Below are positions 37,000 to 48,003 of a stretch of DNA of 64,000 nucleotides, one piece after another; the first letter of the stretch is position 1; each line of letters begins with the position of its first letter. Source of the DNA: Cyanoderma ruficeps (Eukaryota > Chordata > Aves > Passeriformes > Timaliidae). The DNA lies in contig VZDJ01000174.1 in assembly GCA_008694505.1 (NCBI GenBank), forward strand, positions 12,436,285 through 12,500,284. The letters run 5' to 3'. The position numbers were made by a program, and so were the translations under genes. The notes under the pieces were generated by a model. It was given only the letters and a program-made list of their open reading frames with translations. It had not been told where the DNA came from and did no database searches.

Positions 37000-38720
37000 T
37001 GCAGCCGGGGCTGCGGAAGTGCCCCGGTCTCTGTTGGAGGCCGATAGCTGTGCCGAGATAACCCCGCTATCAGATCCCCGGGGCTGGCCCCTCCCGTCGC
37101 TCCAAGGCAGCCAAAGCATCACCCCGTCGAGGGACAAGGGTCCCTAAGCCCCGTGCGGGGGTTCCCCGGCCAGCCCCAAGTTGAGATGCGGCAAGGAGAG
37201 GCCTCTCCAGCAGCTCCAAAGGACTGGAGTTGACCCCGCTCCAAAGCTCTCTCACCATGAGACTCAACACTTGCTGAGCAAAGCTGCCCACAGGGGTCTC
37301 GGGGGACCACTGAGGCGATGTGTCATCCTGCTCCCGAGCCAGCCCCGTGCTCCAGCGGTGTCACACAGAGTGGCTCTGCCGGGGGGTCCGGATCCTGGCC
37401 CCTGCCCTCCCCCTGGCTCTTGCGGGCCTGTGCCAGGTCCCCTGCTGGGCACGGGGGCGGCTCTCGGAGCCGGCTCCTGCGGCAGAGGTTGCGTTCGTCC
37501 CGCCTCCAGCCCATTGTCTTGTTTATTTGTCACGGTTGATCCCCAATTAGGAGTTTGAGCCGTTTGGGACAGGCACTGTTTCTTCCCATGTGAACGTGCG
37601 GTTCCCGCTCCGCCGGGCTGTGATGTGGCCGGCGACCCGCAGGAGCATCTGCTATTGCAGCAACAGTGCCCGAATGCGTTTCAGATGGGCTCGGCTCTGC
37701 TTTCCGTGCTCGGGCCGGCGGCCAGCCCGGGATGGAGCCTCCAGCCGGCCCTCGGGATGCGATGTTCCCGTCCTCAGGGACCCGGCCTGGGGACCTGCTG
37801 GGGAGATCGTCACCGTCCAAAAGCGTCTGGCCAGTGCCGAGCCTTGGGGGGACCCTGGATGGGGAAGGGGCTCTGCCCGGGGTACCAGTGGATCCGGCCC
37901 CAGCCTGGGGGCACACAGGGGAAGGATGGATGCTCCTCCTGGGATCTCTCAGGGAACGACCCGATCACCACCCCCGGATCTGCGGGTGACTCAGCCCTAT
38001 TAGGGATGGTCCCGCCGGCTCAATGCCGGGGATGGAGGCCGGGTCACCCCGCGGAGGGGACGCGCAACCGGCGGTGCCCCAGCCCTGCACCTGCCCCCAC
38101 GGACGGCAAGTCCCGTCTGGCCGGTGGCCCCGGGGCAGCGCAGGGCCCGGCCGGCCGGGTTCGAGCGGCGTCAGGCAGCACATGATCCGCGCCGCGGGGC
38201 CAAGGGCTGAGGTCAGCCAGTCACACCCAGGCAGCGGCACTGACTTCACCGCGGGCAGGAGCAGCTCCTCACGTATCCCGCTCCCCGAAGGCAGCGCTGA
38301 CCCGCCGCTCGGGGCCCATGGTCAGGCCGCTCCGTTATCGGGGCGCGGGCATCGCTCCCATCACAACGGATGCCTCCCCGGAGCTCCTCCTGGCTCTCGT
38401 CCCAGCCAGCATAGTTTCTCTGGTCCTGGGGCCGAAGGACAGTCGCTGACAGGGTCCTGCCGGTGCCGCTGGGGAAGCCGCAGCGCCGGTTCCTTCGCGG
38501 TGCTCCCGGTGCTGCTCGCGGGGCTGGCCCGCTTCCCCGGGGCGCCGGCTGGGTGGGATCAGCCGCCGGCTGAGGTAATTGAAAGCCCTTTCCATCTCTC
38601 CCGAGTCTGGGATGAGCAGAGCAGCGCGTCCTGCCTCGCTGGGGCGATGGCACGAGCCGGGGGCCACCGCCGGCCCCGACTCCAAAGCCTCAGGGGAGGG
38701 TAGAGGAAGGGATTTGGAGA
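37000..38720. promoter_or_regulatory. Orphan CpG-rich block
   Basis: Dense CpG dinucleotides over about 1.7 kb, with no adjacent recognisable first exon. In bird genomes such blocks often mark promoters, including lncRNA promoters or unannotated alternative starts. No TATA box or coding exon was identified, so the role is inferred from composition alone. Confidence 0.4.
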
Positions 38721-39390
38721 GTTTTAGGGGCTTGTCCACGCGTTTCCAGGGAAGGAAGAGTTAATCCCCCGCCTGCTGCTAATGAGCCTTAACTGGGAAT
38801 GACCCGACACAGGGGAGAAGTGAACCCATTGTCCTCGCCTGTGTTTGACTGTCTTCCAGGGAGACTCATGAAAAGCAGAGCCGGGGCGTGAGTTCCCGAT
38901 TTATGTCAGGAGGCTGTGATTTATTCTATTTATTTATTTTTGCCATCTGGTTGAGGAGGGATGTTGAACGCAAGCGTGAGAAATCCAGATGTGCGCAGCT
39001 CCTCGCTCCCGCGCAGGACATCGTCCCCAGCCCAGCTCCAGCCCCGCCGAGCCCGGCCCTGCCCCCGCGCCCTGACACCTCTCGAGCTGCCCGGGGCGGG
39101 TTGGTGGCACCCCATGGCACCTGCCACCTCCCTGGCGGGGGTGAACTGTGGGTGTTGGCACAAGGAAGGGCTAAGTTTGGATGTCTAGCCCTGGACTTGC
39201 CAGCATAGGAAATGTTGGCCATATAATGCTGTGGTAACAATAGCCAGGGAGTCACCTCTGTGTCCCCAGCTGCAGGGTCAGGGTGATCCTGGCAGCCATC
39301 AGGGTGCTGCAGGACCTGGCCCTGGGGCTTAATGCCCATCCTAAAGTGATGATGACCTGCACCATGCCTGTGTTTTTGGGGAGTTGGTTT

Positions 39391-39433
39391 TGGGATACAA
39401 TGCACTCAGTTGCTTTGAGAGCATTGTATCCCA
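39391..39433. repeat. Hairpin: 13-bp perfect inverted repeat plus 4-bp inner stem
   Basis: TGGGATACAATGC at 39391-39403 is the exact reverse complement of 39421-39433. After one A-A mismatch a further four pairs (39405-39408 with 39416-39419) form, leaving a 7-nt loop. It can fold as RNA from either strand or extrude as a DNA cruciform. No gene is assigned. Confidence 0.8.
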
Positions 39434-40678
39434 CCGTGCAAGCAGGAAATGGGCCCCACAAATGGGCTGCCACCCCAAAATGGGCATCCTCCAGGGCAGG
39501 ATACAAGGGACACCTGAGGTCCCTTCCCTGGTGGCAAGCTGGATGATGGAAGAAAGCCATATCATGTGTGGGGACTCACCATGGCATCCAAGGATGTCCC
39601 TGGTGTCTCAGCTGTGGTTCTGGAGGAGCTTGGCATTCGCCCCTTCCATGAAGGGGCAGCAGGGCCAGGCTTGAAATGGGCACCGCTGGCCCTGCTGTCA
39701 CCACTGGTGCAGCACGAGGCTGCCACTGGCACAAGGCGGTGCCAGTCTGGGGTCAAACCCACACCATGAAACCTCCCATAGGACCTGGGGGACACAACTG
39801 GGCAGCACAACCCTGCAGGGCAGAGGAAGAGGGGCTTAGGGGGCAACTTCTGAATTTCTGCGATGATCTTTAGGTTGGGGCTCCTCTGAGACACGAGAGA
39901 TGATCACACAGGATCTTAGCTCATCCGCTTGCTGTCTCATTGCCTGGAAGGTTTGGCCAGTGGCCCAAGGGCTCCGGAGGAGGAGGAAAATTTCATCATC
40001 CTGCTCCAACGTCTCCTGTATAATCAGCCTCTTGTTAACCGATACAGCCCCATGCGAGGCGCTCGCTGAGGGCCGGGGCACTGGTGCAGCCTTAGGTGGT
40101 CTTGGCCCCGGCAAAGCTCTGCTGAGCCTCTCCCAGCACAGCCTGGGAAGCGGCTGTGATTTTATCTGGTGTGTCCCCTCCACCTCGCACATGCTCACTC
40201 AGCTTCCCCAGCCTCTTCCCAGCCTTTCTCAGTTTACCCAGGAGCTTCCAGGGTTGCCAGAGTGGGGCTCCCTGCACCACAGTGCTCCACACAGTGGGAT
40301 GGTCCCCTCACCATGATGGTGCCCAGGCCATGGTACCCACACTACGATGCTCCCCATACCAGGACAATCCCTGAGATGGTCTCTGCACCATGATTGTCCC
40401 CACTTCATCCCAGTGCTTTTGGGCAGCTGGTGAGTGTCAATTTAAACATTGCCCCCTGGAAAAATGTCAAAAGTTATTGGAAAAATTTATTTCAAATCAG
40501 CCATCCCATAGCAAGTGGGAAGGGAGGAAGGAATAAGGTGACAGGGGACTGTGATCCACAGCGATGCCTTGAGGGGTTTTGGGGCAGCCCCAAGGGTGCT
40601 TTGGGGGACCAGAGGTAGCTGAGGGTGAGCACAAAAGGGACCAATGAAGAGCAGCCAAATATAGTCTGTTTCTATTGA

Positions 40679-40684
40679 TTTATT
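40679..40684 (-). terminator. LIF: LIF polyadenylation signal
   Basis: AATAAA on the minus strand, about 1.05 kb past the LIF stop codon and just beyond the AU-rich block. It is the best placed hexamer for the end of the LIF mRNA. Confidence 0.75.
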
Positions 40685-41728
40685 TTAAAAAAGTAGGACG
40701 AGAAGTGTAAAAAAATAAATATTTAAATAGAATCCCATTCATATATTACATAAATCTTATTAATAATTATTAATAATTATTAACAATAAAATTAATCAAA
40801 GTCAGCACTCAGTGCACTCTGGGCTTTCCACGGAGGCAATAAATAACCCTCACAACCTGCTCTGGTGCCAGGAGCAAGCCAGCGCCACCTGCCACCGGCC
40901 TGGGGCTCATCCCTGTGTCCCCACATTCCCACATCCCACATCCGTATGTCCTCATGTTTCTGTGTCCCATGTCCCCGTGTCCCATGTCCTCATGTCCACT
41001 TGTCCCATGTGCCCATGCCAGGGCTGTGTTCAGCCGTGTAAAGCCCAGCTCTTGGCTGTTAGTACATTCAGTATTCTTCCAATGGGAAAAGCACTTTCCC
41101 AAACAAGAGGATGTTCCGTGCCCCGCCGTGCCCGCGCGGGGGGATGATGCTCCACAGTGGGGTGACTGCCCCACACAGATGGCCTTGTCCCAGACGGTGG
41201 GACCCAACCACCCGTACCCTCAGTTTGGCTCTTTGCAGGGGAGCCCAACCTTAAAATGTGCAGGGGGAGCGTGTCCCCATGTCCCCACATTCCTGCCAGC
41301 CACTGCATCCCAATGTCCTTCCCTGCAGTCCTTTGTCCAGGGAAGTGACAGCTTTGGGACGGTGCTCGGGGGCATCTGTCCAGTTGCTCTCCGTGATGAC
41401 ACCATCCGTGGGGAACAGAGTCCAGCCCTGCCGCCAGCCCCCACAGCTCCCCACACCCCATGGGAGCACCGGGATGGCTGAGGCACATCCCAGGACCAGC
41501 CCATGCCCCGGCATCTCCTCGGGGATGTGCTGCCTGGTCCTGCTGGGTGCTGGCTCTGCTCTGCCCGGGACAGTCAAGTCTTCAACGTTCGCCTCCTCAA
41601 GGGGCAATAAATTACCGGAGGGCAGCTGGGGCCAGCACAGGGTGCGGGTAATAAATAGGAAGGCAGGAATTTGGGAGGCAGCGGCGTGGGCTGGTCAGCA
41701 GCAGAGAGGCAGTAGCCGGGGCAGGCGC
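40679..41728 (-). other. LIF: LIF 3' UTR with AU-rich block
   Basis: The distal part (40680-40800) is strongly AT-rich and on the minus strand contains ATTTA pentamers, including TATTTATTT. Such elements are the classic instability signals of short-lived cytokine mRNAs. A degenerate repeat of ccatgtcc/catgtcct units lies at about 40917-41025. Confidence 0.75.
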
Positions 41729-42486
41729 TCATGAGGGGCTGAGATGAGGTAGGAGGACACGTGCCGCCTGCCCGATGACCTGCACGTACTTCCTGAGCAC
41801 CTGGCAGCCCTGCTGCTTCTTCTTGAAGGCGCTCTTGCCCTTGGAGCTGTCCCCGTACCTGACGTCCACCTGGAAGATGTTGTAGTTCTTGCAGAGGAGG
41901 CAGGTGAGGTTGGAGATGAGGCCTCGGGTGGTCTTCGTGGTGTTGTGCAGCCGCTCGAGGAGCTCTTTGGCCATGGGGTTGAGCTCCTCCTGGTCACGGG
42001 TGATGTTGCCCAGCGAGGCGTTGAGGAAGGCGAAGAGCTTGTACATGGCCACCATCACCTCCTTCCTCTCGCTCGTCCGGTTGACGCGGAAAGCGGGGAA
42101 GAAGATGCCAGCGGGGTTGCAGAGCTTGTCACTCTCGCTGCTGAACGGTTCTCCCTGGCACTTCAGCTGGGAGGAGAGGCCAGCGTCACCCCACGTCCTG
42201 TGTCCTCCCCCGCCGCCGTCCCCGCGGTGTCCCCAGCCCTCCCGCTTCATGCACTTGTGGCTCAAACCCCCTCCCGGGACCCCCGGCCGCCCCCAAGCGC
42301 TACTTACATAGAGGCTGAAGAGTTCCTGGGCGGTGGCGTTGAGCACGGCCACCTGCCTGCGGGTCTGCTCCTGCACGTTGGAGCGGCACAAGCCGTGGCT
42401 GGGGCAGCCGGAGCCGGTCACCAGCAGCGCCCGGCCGGCCACCGGCCGCCGCTGCAGCAGGAGCAGGGCCACGAAGGGCACGACGC
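41729..42486 (-). CDS. LIF: LIF, leukemia inhibitory factor (exons 2 and 3; exon 1 not resolved)
   Basis: Exon 2 is 42308-42486 (acceptor cacacag, ends CTCTAT/gtaagt) and exon 3 is 41729-42166 (acceptor cccag, stop TGA). Exon 2 starts with a split glycine codon before VVPFVALLLLQ, exactly the phase of human LIF, where exon 1 supplies a short start. Secreted four-helix IL-6-family cytokine, acting through LIFR and gp130 to JAK-STAT3. Visible LIF hallmarks are QGEPF, DKLCNP, SLGNITRDQ, LLCKNYN and GCQVLRKY. The site-III FxxK motif is FKKK, N-glycosylation sequons are NAT, NRT, NAS, NIT, NTT and NLT, and the six cysteines of mammalian LIF are present. An extra cysteine lies in LKCQGEP. OSM lies next, as in mammals. 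Confidence 0.93.
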
Positions 42487-42720
42487 CTGTGTGGGGAGAG
42501 AGGCCGGGTCACGGTGGGGACGGGGATGAGGCGGCGGGGGCTGATGCAGAGCATCCACCGAGGGTGACCCCAGTTCCAGGCACCCAAAGGGAGGGTTGTC
42601 CAGCTGGAGCGGGGACTCATCCCGCTTGGATGTGTGTCCTGCTCAGCTGGAATTCCCCAGACCCCCCAGTCTGCCGTCCCGGCCGTGCCGCGGCTCCCAT
42701 CCCGCTGCCGTCCCCCTCAC

Positions 42721-42784
42721 CTGCCCCCCGGCAGGCGCTCCCCCGCCTCCCTTCCTGGCGGAGGCCCCCGCAGCATTCCCACAT
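42721..42784 (-). CDS. LIF: Candidate LIF first exon (tentative)
   Basis: An ATG at 42782-42784 opens 21 codons plus one base and ends GGGGCAG/gtgagg. It splices in phase to exon 2 over a 234-bp intron, without a stop. Against it: the segment is unlike the short mammalian exon 1, and a good TATA box lies 1.5 kb further upstream. The conserved exon could instead lie in or near the N at 44195. Confidence 0.25.
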
Positions 42785-44194
42785 TTCGCAACCGGCCCGG
42801 TGGCGACCTGTCGGGTTTAATCAAACGTGCGAGAGGCTCCGTTATCCTGGTCCGGGTGCTTCGGGAGCAAGGCCCCACCCCGGCCCGGCTGACTCAGCGG
42901 GGCTCCCGCAAGGAAACCTGCTCTCGGCGTGCCCTCCCTCCTCCCTCCCGCCCCCGGCCCCACCGCCTGCCTCAGTTTCCCCCTCTGACAAGCGGGCGCA
43001 GCGCCGAGGAGCCCTGGGGAGAGACGATGCAGCTGCCAGAGGCTCCAGCCAGAAAATCCCTGGACGTGGAACAAGGCGACCCTTGAGCCTCCGGCAGCTG
43101 GGTCGCCCCAGTGTCCCCTCCTGAGAGAGGGGCGCTGCAGCCCCCAGTCCACTGGGACTCCCCCAAACCGGGATCCACCCCTGCTCGGGGAGGCCAAACC
43201 GCCTCTGGAGCCCGCCGCTGCGCTGGGCATCCTCGGGGAGGGTGGCCCGGGTGTCGCCGCTGCTGGGTGACCTGGATGCCACCAGCAGGAAGGACCCCGT
43301 CAGGGTGGGGGTCCCGTGCCCCGCCGCGGGGGTGCTGCCAGGCGAACTCCCCGGGCCGTGACGAGCGCCGAATTCCCCCGCACTTGTCAGCGCCTCGGAC
43401 GTGCCGCCGGTGCCGGGTAATCCAAGACTCGATTTATTTACCCTGCCCAGGTGGGAGAGGACTTACCTGGGTGTGTTCCGATCCCTGACCCGCCGCTCCC
43501 CTCCCGCACGGGACGGGGGGACCCTTCCTCCCCGCGCCCCCGCGGCCCCGGTGTTCCCACGGGATGCAGATTCCCTGACCCCTCACGAGCCCCTCTCGCT
43601 GCGTCCCCCCGGCCGCTGCTTCTGCCCATTTCTGGGCAGGGGGAGGCTCGGCACCCACGTGTGCCAGGGGCTGGGTGCGTGGGGGGTCCCAGGTGGGTGC
43701 TGCCCCGTGGGACCCCCAGAACGGCTTCTGGGGTGGGGGCTGCTCCCTCCAACCCCCCTCCTGCACTTGGCAGCCTCCCCATCCTTCCAGCGCTCCCGAC
43801 ACCGCAGCGGCTGGCGGCATCGGGAGACCCAGAAGGAGGAAAAGCAGGAGGGGGGGGGAAAGTATTTAAAAGTACAAAAAAGAAAAAAAAATCCCCCCCT
43901 CCTTGAGATTTTTTTTTTCCCCTTGGAAGCATTTCCAGTTATATAAGTGTCCAGATGTTGGCTGCACCGCGCCAGCGCCGCGCTCCGCTGCCGCTGCCAA
44001 TTCCCAGAGATGCTCATCCCGGGGGGGACGCAGCGCGGCGGGAGCCCTCGCTCCGGCTCCAGCCGCGGCATCCAACCGGGACCCGCCTGCACCCGAGCAT
44101 CACCGGCAAAAGGAGGGGAGGGGGAGGAAAAAAAGGGGGAGGAGGAGAAGGGGAAATAGTATCTCCAAAGTCGATTTTTTTTTTTTTTTTTTTT

Positions 44195-44195
44195 N
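44195..44195. other. Unresolved base or assembly gap (N) beside a T20 run
   Basis: A single N follows twenty T residues (44175-44194) in the presumed LIF promoter and first-exon region. It may stand for an ambiguous base or for a collapsed gap in GC-rich sequence. Confidence 0.9.
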
Positions 44196-44280
44196 GCGTC
44201 CCGGGAGTGACTTAATAGGGATTGGTGTTGGCAGAGGAAGTTTTCAGAAATTCATGTTCATACTGGGGGACTTCTCGGGG

Positions 44281-44288
44281 TTTATATA
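44281..44288 (-). promoter_or_regulatory. LIF: Putative LIF TATA box
   Basis: TATATAAA on the minus strand, upstream of LIF and next to a purine-rich tract. Transcription would start near 44255. The distance to exon 2 (1.8 kb) resembles the size of mammalian LIF intron 1. A second TATA-like sequence (TATATAAC, minus strand) occurs near 43940. Confidence 0.55.
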
Positions 44289-44408
44289 CCGGTCCGGCAG
44301 CCAGCCTGTAAAGAGAGGGGAGGAGAGGGGGTGGGGGAGAATGAGCCGCTATCATTTCTTCTATTGAAATAGGAAATCAGGAAGTCAGGGTTTGGAAATC
44401 CTGAATGT

Positions 44409-44417
44409 TTCTTAGAA
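44409..44417. promoter_or_regulatory. LIF: STAT-type palindrome upstream of LIF
   Basis: TTCTTAGAA fits TTCN3GAA, the STAT consensus, about 120 bp upstream of the putative TATA box. It could mediate cytokine autoregulation. This is motif-level evidence only. Confidence 0.4.
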
Positions 44418-46299
44418 ATAAACTTCTGAAAAAAGTTGATGTCACACAGAATTTAATGTCGTCTCTTGTTTCGCGCGCGGGCTCGAGGAAGTGGGTGGGC
44501 TAGGAATGATGAATTGAAGCCCCCCCAAGGAAGATGTGCGGCCGCACGTGGGGTTCGGGGGTGTCGAGGCGCGGTGGCGAACGCGTGATGCTGTGACTCA
44601 AGAACGGCAAGAACTTTGATCCCCGGGTCCCCCTCCCCGGACAGCGGCTTCCCCGCTGGCTGCCCGAGCAGGCAATGAAACGAAGGAGGTTAATCAGTCT
44701 GGTTTCAGGTTTTTTGGAAGTTTTGGAGAGATGGGAGGCGCGGGGAAGTGGTGGCGGGGTACCGCACTCCTCGGTCACGGCGGGGTGGCCGCGGTGGCAG
44801 CGGTGTCCCCCAGCCCGCCGCAGGCTCATCCCTTTGGGCAAGAGTATTATCACTAAAGGGTGGGTTTTCTGCAGGAAAAAGGACAAACCCACCCAGGGGG
44901 AGAGGCCGGACCGGCTCCCCCGGGTTAACCCTTCCCTCGGCGGGGCTGTCCCCTGCCCGGAGTGGGCAGAGGGTGCTGGAGCAGACAGGAGGGCGCTGGG
45001 TCACCGTCTCTTGGTGATCCCATGCGATCAGGACACTGCGGAGGTGCCCGGTTTGGGTGAAAAAACAGGTTAAATGGATTTTGGGGTTTTTTTGTCTTTC
45101 TCTCTATTTTTTTCTCACCGGGGCCAAACTGAAACTTTAATCAGGTTTAGCAAGTTTGTGCCCCGGCAGGTGAACCGGAGGTGACAGTCCGGGAACGATG
45201 ACGCAAGAGCCACCACGACCCCGGGTGTCACCCCTTGGCCTGAGGGAGACACGGAGAGGGGGGACACGAAGACCCCCCTCTTGTTCTGGTGGAGTTGGAC
45301 CATACTGCTGCGTGCCTCAGTTCCCCACGCAAGGGCCAGCCTGGTTTGCCGGTGGCATTGGTGCCCCAGCCCAGTTTAGCCCAGTCTGGTCTTAGTGGGA
45401 CATCAGCGATGAGCTGGGGACTGCGGAGGGCAGGGACCATGAGCTCCATTTCCTGCTCTGCAGCCTCATCCCAAATCTTTTTAGGATACGGGGAGCAGCA
45501 CATCACATATTGATGGGCATCTGATGGCCTGACACACTTAATTAGCTGAGGAATTTACAGCACTTAATTGTTAGCATAGGGAATGTCCTGAGGGGGTTGT
45601 GTGCAGGGGTTGACATGGATTTGACCTTTTCCTGGGTTTCTCAGGAGTGACTGAGTCCAGGCTGGAGCTGACATCCTCTGAGGGGTGTGGGACCCCTGGT
45701 CATGGTGGGATCATCAAGGTCCCCACCAGTGTCCCCACCAGCTCAGCCCTTCGGGCAAAAGCATTGGGATTAAAGGATGGGGTTTCTCTAGGAAAGAAGA
45801 CAAACCCTCGGGGAGATGCTGGACCTCAGCAGGGGGGGATGCTCGGGTGGGAAAACCCGAATTCCTGGTCCAGACAGGCTGGACAGGGAGATGGCAGCAT
45901 GGGAGATGGAGATGCCAGGGTGGGAAGCACCAGGATGGGAGATGATGCCCAGGAATATCCCCTTTCCCAATCCATTTGATAACAGGAATATCCCCGCGCA
46001 GATCGTGTGCCGATGGCCCCTGGAGACGGGCAGCAGGAACGGGGATGCAGGAGCGCGAGGAGACGGTGACAGGGGCGGGGGGTTCCAGTGTGTCCCAAGG
46101 AGGGAGCAGGAAATGGGGACAGGGGGAGTCAGCCCTCCCCGTCAGAAGAGACTGAGGGTCCTGTGGGTTTTGGGGACCCCAGGAGGAGCTGGGGCAGGCC
46201 ATGCCAGCTGTCCCCACTCTCCCCTCCATCCCCACCGCCGACCTGCCCAGGGTGTTCCAAGGCCACCGCTGCCATGCTGCTGCTCTGTGCCCCTCCGAG

Positions 46300-46800
46300 C
46301 GGTCCCCTCTGAGCATCCCTGCCCATAACTGTCCTCAGCTCCATCCCACCCCGTCCCTGACCCCTTCCCTGTCATCATGATGCCGCTCTGCCGCACCCCT
46401 GTCCCCTGCTGTTCCCTCTTCCCCGTCCCTGTGCTGCCCCCTCCTCATCCCTGTTCCATGCCCGCTCATCCCGGTCCCATCCCTGTCCCCATCCCTGTCC
46501 CCGTGCTGCCCCCTGCTGCCCCAGCCCAGAACTGGCCTCTCCCCATCCCATAATTGCCCCCGCCGCCCCATCCCAACTCAGAACTGACCCATCCCCATCC
46601 CTGCTCCGGAGCTGCCCCCTGCCCCTTCCCCACCCCAGACCTCTCCTCTCCCAGACAGCAACTGTCCCCTCCTGCCCTTCCCCATCCCATCACTGTCCCC
46701 CTGCCCCAGCCCCTCCCAGATCTGCCCCAGCTACCCCCATTACTGCCCCACCCCATAATTGTCCCCCACGCCCCATCCTTACCCCCTGTGACTCCTGTCC
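46300..46800. repeat. Pyrimidine-rich low-complexity tract
   Basis: The plus strand is dominated by C and T in variants of ccccatccctgtcccc and ctgccccctgcccc. The minus strand is correspondingly purine-rich. The period is irregular. Confidence 0.75.
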
Positions 46801-47649
46801 AGGTCCCCATCCCGCGGTGTCCCCGTGCAGGGGGACACCCAGATTCCAGGGTCACCAAAAGCCCCGGGTGTCCCCCAGGTGTGGGGCTGGGGCCGTGGTG
46901 GGATGGGCATGTCCGGGGGCCCTACCAGGGTCTGAGCAAGGGCTGGGGGAGGCAGGTGCTCCTGTCCCGGGAAAACCCAGAGCCCAGTAACGGAGGGCAC
47001 CGAATTCCCCTTTGACTCACGGTGGGGCCCTGCCGGGGCTGCCTCACCCTGTCCCTGTCCCTGTGCCCCACCGGTGCCACCCCACAGGTGTCACCCACAG
47101 GCTTTTCCCATGAGTGGGCACTGGGGTCCCCTTGGGTGTCCCCTCGGGGACACCAGAGAAGCCACCACCCCTTGAGTGACACTCAGCTTGTGTCACCCCA
47201 TGTTTGGGGTCCCCCAGCCCTCCCCACAGTCCCGGGGGGGGTCTCGTACCTGCACCCTCCCCTCTGAAGTCTTCTCCAGAGCTGGATGGGCAGCTTGGTG
47301 GTGGCACAGTCACGGTCACTGTCACAGTCACCCACAGCACGCCAAGCTGGCCCAGGTTGCTTCATGGTGACATTGTGCCACCAGGAGTGTCCCCAGAGGG
47401 CCGTGGTGGCCGTCCCGGTGGCGATGCTCCCGGGACTGACTCAGTGCTGGCGGCAGAGCCGGGCAGTGCGGCGGCACCGCACACGGCACCCACGGGGAAC
47501 GAGTGACTCCATGGGGACACATGACCAGGTCTTAGGATTTTTGACTCAGAGGGACTGGTGGCAGTGGGTGGCCCGGTCCCCAAGGTGGCCCTGGCCAGAC
47601 TGCAGGACACTGCACTCAATGTGGCTGTGGTGATGGCCCAGACAGGGCT

Positions 47650-47885
47650 GTGACCTGTGGCACGAGGTGTCGTGTGGCCTGTGCCACACCATGTTGTGGC
47701 ACATTCCTGGCAGTGCCAGGCCCTGTCACGGCACACCACGACCTGTCATGTCACATGCCCTGTGCCACATCCCATTGTGTGCCACACTGTGCCATGCCAT
47801 GGGCCACATCCCAGCATGTACCATGCCACGTGTCACACCATGTTGTCCCGCATGCCCCACTCCATGTCACATCCCATGTGCCCTG
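47650..47885. repeat. Degenerate tandem repeat, tgccacatccca-like units
   Basis: Successive variants such as tgtgccacatcccattgtg, ccatgccacgtgtcacacc and catgtcacatcccatgtg fill this stretch just beyond the OSM mRNA end. Confidence 0.65.
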
Positions 47886-47997
47886 GCAAGGACATCAGGC
47901 ACAACTTGGCCACCAGAATACCTGCCCACAGCCACCAGGACAGACACAGGGACAAAGAGACACGGCATCTCTGTGGCCCATTGGCCAAGGTCAGCAC

Positions 47998-48003
47998 TTT
48001 ATT
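47998..48003 (-). terminator. OSM: OSM polyadenylation signal
   Basis: AATAAA on the minus strand (in ggaaataaagtgctg), 1.17 kb past the OSM stop codon and distal to the AU-rich region. Confidence 0.7.

Larger units (their letters stand above)
32205..40660. other. GC-rich intergenic interval between HORMAD2 and LIF
   Basis: No supported gene. It contains an imperfect GGTG-rich repeat (35090-35290), a CA-rich stretch (about 34490-34570), a dense CpG block (about 37000-38720) and a hairpin (39391-39433). Long open frames occur on both strands because stop codons are scarce in GC-rich DNA; none shows a domain or splice context. An unannotated lncRNA is possible. Confidence 0.5.
42487..44350. 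promoter_or_regulatory. LIF: CpG-rich LIF 5' region
   Basis: GC- and CpG-rich sequence covering the presumed LIF first intron and promoter. It contains an A/T homopolymer patch at 43855-43925. Long open frames in several phases here lack any recognisable domain. Confidence 0.5.
44460..47985. other. LIF-OSM intergenic region
   Basis: No gene recognised. It includes a pyrimidine-rich low-complexity tract (about 46300-46800, ccccatccctgtccc variants) and a degenerate repeat of tgccacac/catgtcac units (about 47650-47885). Open frames on both strands come from skewed composition. Confidence 0.55.

Noticed and set aside
43438..43932. Long minus-strand frame upstream of LIF that could splice in phase to exon 2 through a gtaagt donor
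   Set aside because: The product is low-complexity Gly/Pro/Arg with a poly-Phe stretch from a homopolymer, unlike any LIF leader. Kept only as a remark under the exon 1 question.
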